DNA from: Symbiodinium natans
Lineage: Eukaryota > Sar > Dinophyceae > Suessiales > Symbiodiniaceae
DNA length: 64,000 bases
Direction of reading: 5' to 3'
Assembly: GCA_905221605.1 (NCBI GenBank)
Contig: CAJNDS010000325.1
Location: 1-64,000 of the forward strand
Each line of letters opens with the position of its first letter. Position 1 is the first letter of the stretch. Of the stretch, positions 63,451-64,000 are shown piece by piece. The notes under the pieces are model-generated. The model was not told the origin of the DNA. It ran no database searches and saw nothing but the letters and a program-made list of their open reading frames with translations. Made by a program: the position numbers and the translations under genes.

Positions 63451-64000
63451 CGGGCTTGCTCGACGTACCCTGCTCGAGCACATGTTGGGGATTTAGGTTG
63501 CTTAGGGCTGCTATGACTTACGACTTTACGATTTACGGCCCCTTCCAGGAAGGATCTGAGTCGCATTAGGGTTTAGGGTTTAGGGTTTAGGGTTTAGGGT
63601 TACTCTACAGCCCTATATACCGTATAAGAGGTGCACCCTCAACCCTAAACCCTAAACCCCGAATCTCGAAGTGCTACCTCAGTGGGTGCATTGGAACGGG
63701 GCCAGATACCCCTCAGTCAGGCCCTCATCTTGGGTTTTGGGCTCAGGTTTTAGGGTGAGCCATCTGCAAAGCATTCCGACACAGAACCCTCTCAAACCCA
63801 ATATGGGAACATATCGAAGATTCTTGGTAGCCCGGAAACCATATTACAACGAGAGCACACGCTTTACAGTGGGTTACTTTATAAGGGAACACAGAACCAA
63901 AAAAAGGGGCTTACGGTTCAGGGTTTAGGGTTTAGGGTTTAGGGTTTAGGAATAAACCATATTACAATATGGGTAATTACCCCTCAGCTACCAAGTATTC

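Overview
The window looks like nuclear DNA of a dinoflagellate, probably a Symbiodiniaceae-like alga. Nothing in it suggests a bacterium or a virus. The evidence is: plant-type telomere heptamers (TTTAGGG/CCCTAAA) scattered in both orientations over about 55 kb; genes split into very short exons (27-135 bases); introns that often begin with GC or GA instead of GT, with the junction bases repeated at both ends ((A)G|G); and almost every supported gene on the minus strand. The organism call is inference from these traits. The supplied open reading frames miss most genes, because exons are shorter than the ORF cut-off and lie between telomere-like tracts. I found them by reading the non-repetitive islands on both strands.

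Layout. (1) 1-5017, minus: a multi-exon gene running off the left edge, with a C-x2-C/H-x7-H zinc-finger-like N-terminus and a body resembling hAT-transposase-derived proteins. One intron holds a 49-bp minisatellite, and one exon carries a probable frameshift. (2) 6537-7748, minus: an intronless 403-aa HMG-box protein fused to a degenerate protein kinase domain. The same ~300-bp block lies upstream of genes 1 and 2. (3) 7.8-12.2 kb: decayed telomere-like repeats, 60-bp tandem arrays and duplicated blocks, with no gene seen. (4) 12.3-16.9 kb, minus: exons of an unrecognised gene with a strong coiled coil. A 1.05-kb tandem duplication with a near-perfect hairpin lies inside. (5) 18.5-23.8 kb (perhaps to 26.2 kb), minus: eight exons of an FNR-type FAD/NAD(P) oxidoreductase resembling plant pKIWI502. 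(6) 26.6-33.0 kb, minus: thirteen exons giving an apparently complete M14-family zinc carboxypeptidase-like protein of about 349 aa. (7) 35.9-43.4 kb, minus: exons of an unrecognised protein. (8) 43.6-63.3 kb, minus: more than twenty exons, several with transmembrane segments, of one or more membrane proteins, ending with a stop at 43638.

The main observation is that TTTAGGG/CCCTAAA arrays are the bulk of the introns of ordinary genes. In many introns the sense strand carries TTTAGGG units after the donor and CCCTAAA units before the acceptor, so the two intron ends are complementary. At least one 3' splice site lies inside a repeat unit (TTTAG|GG). Recognisable proteins appear only after these tracts are removed, which supports real splicing.

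Other content includes two small dispersed inverted-repeat element families, several tandem duplications, microsatellites, and locally homogenised variant heptamers. Exon edges come from reading frame, splice signals and remembered family motifs. No alignment was run, so edges may shift by a few bases.
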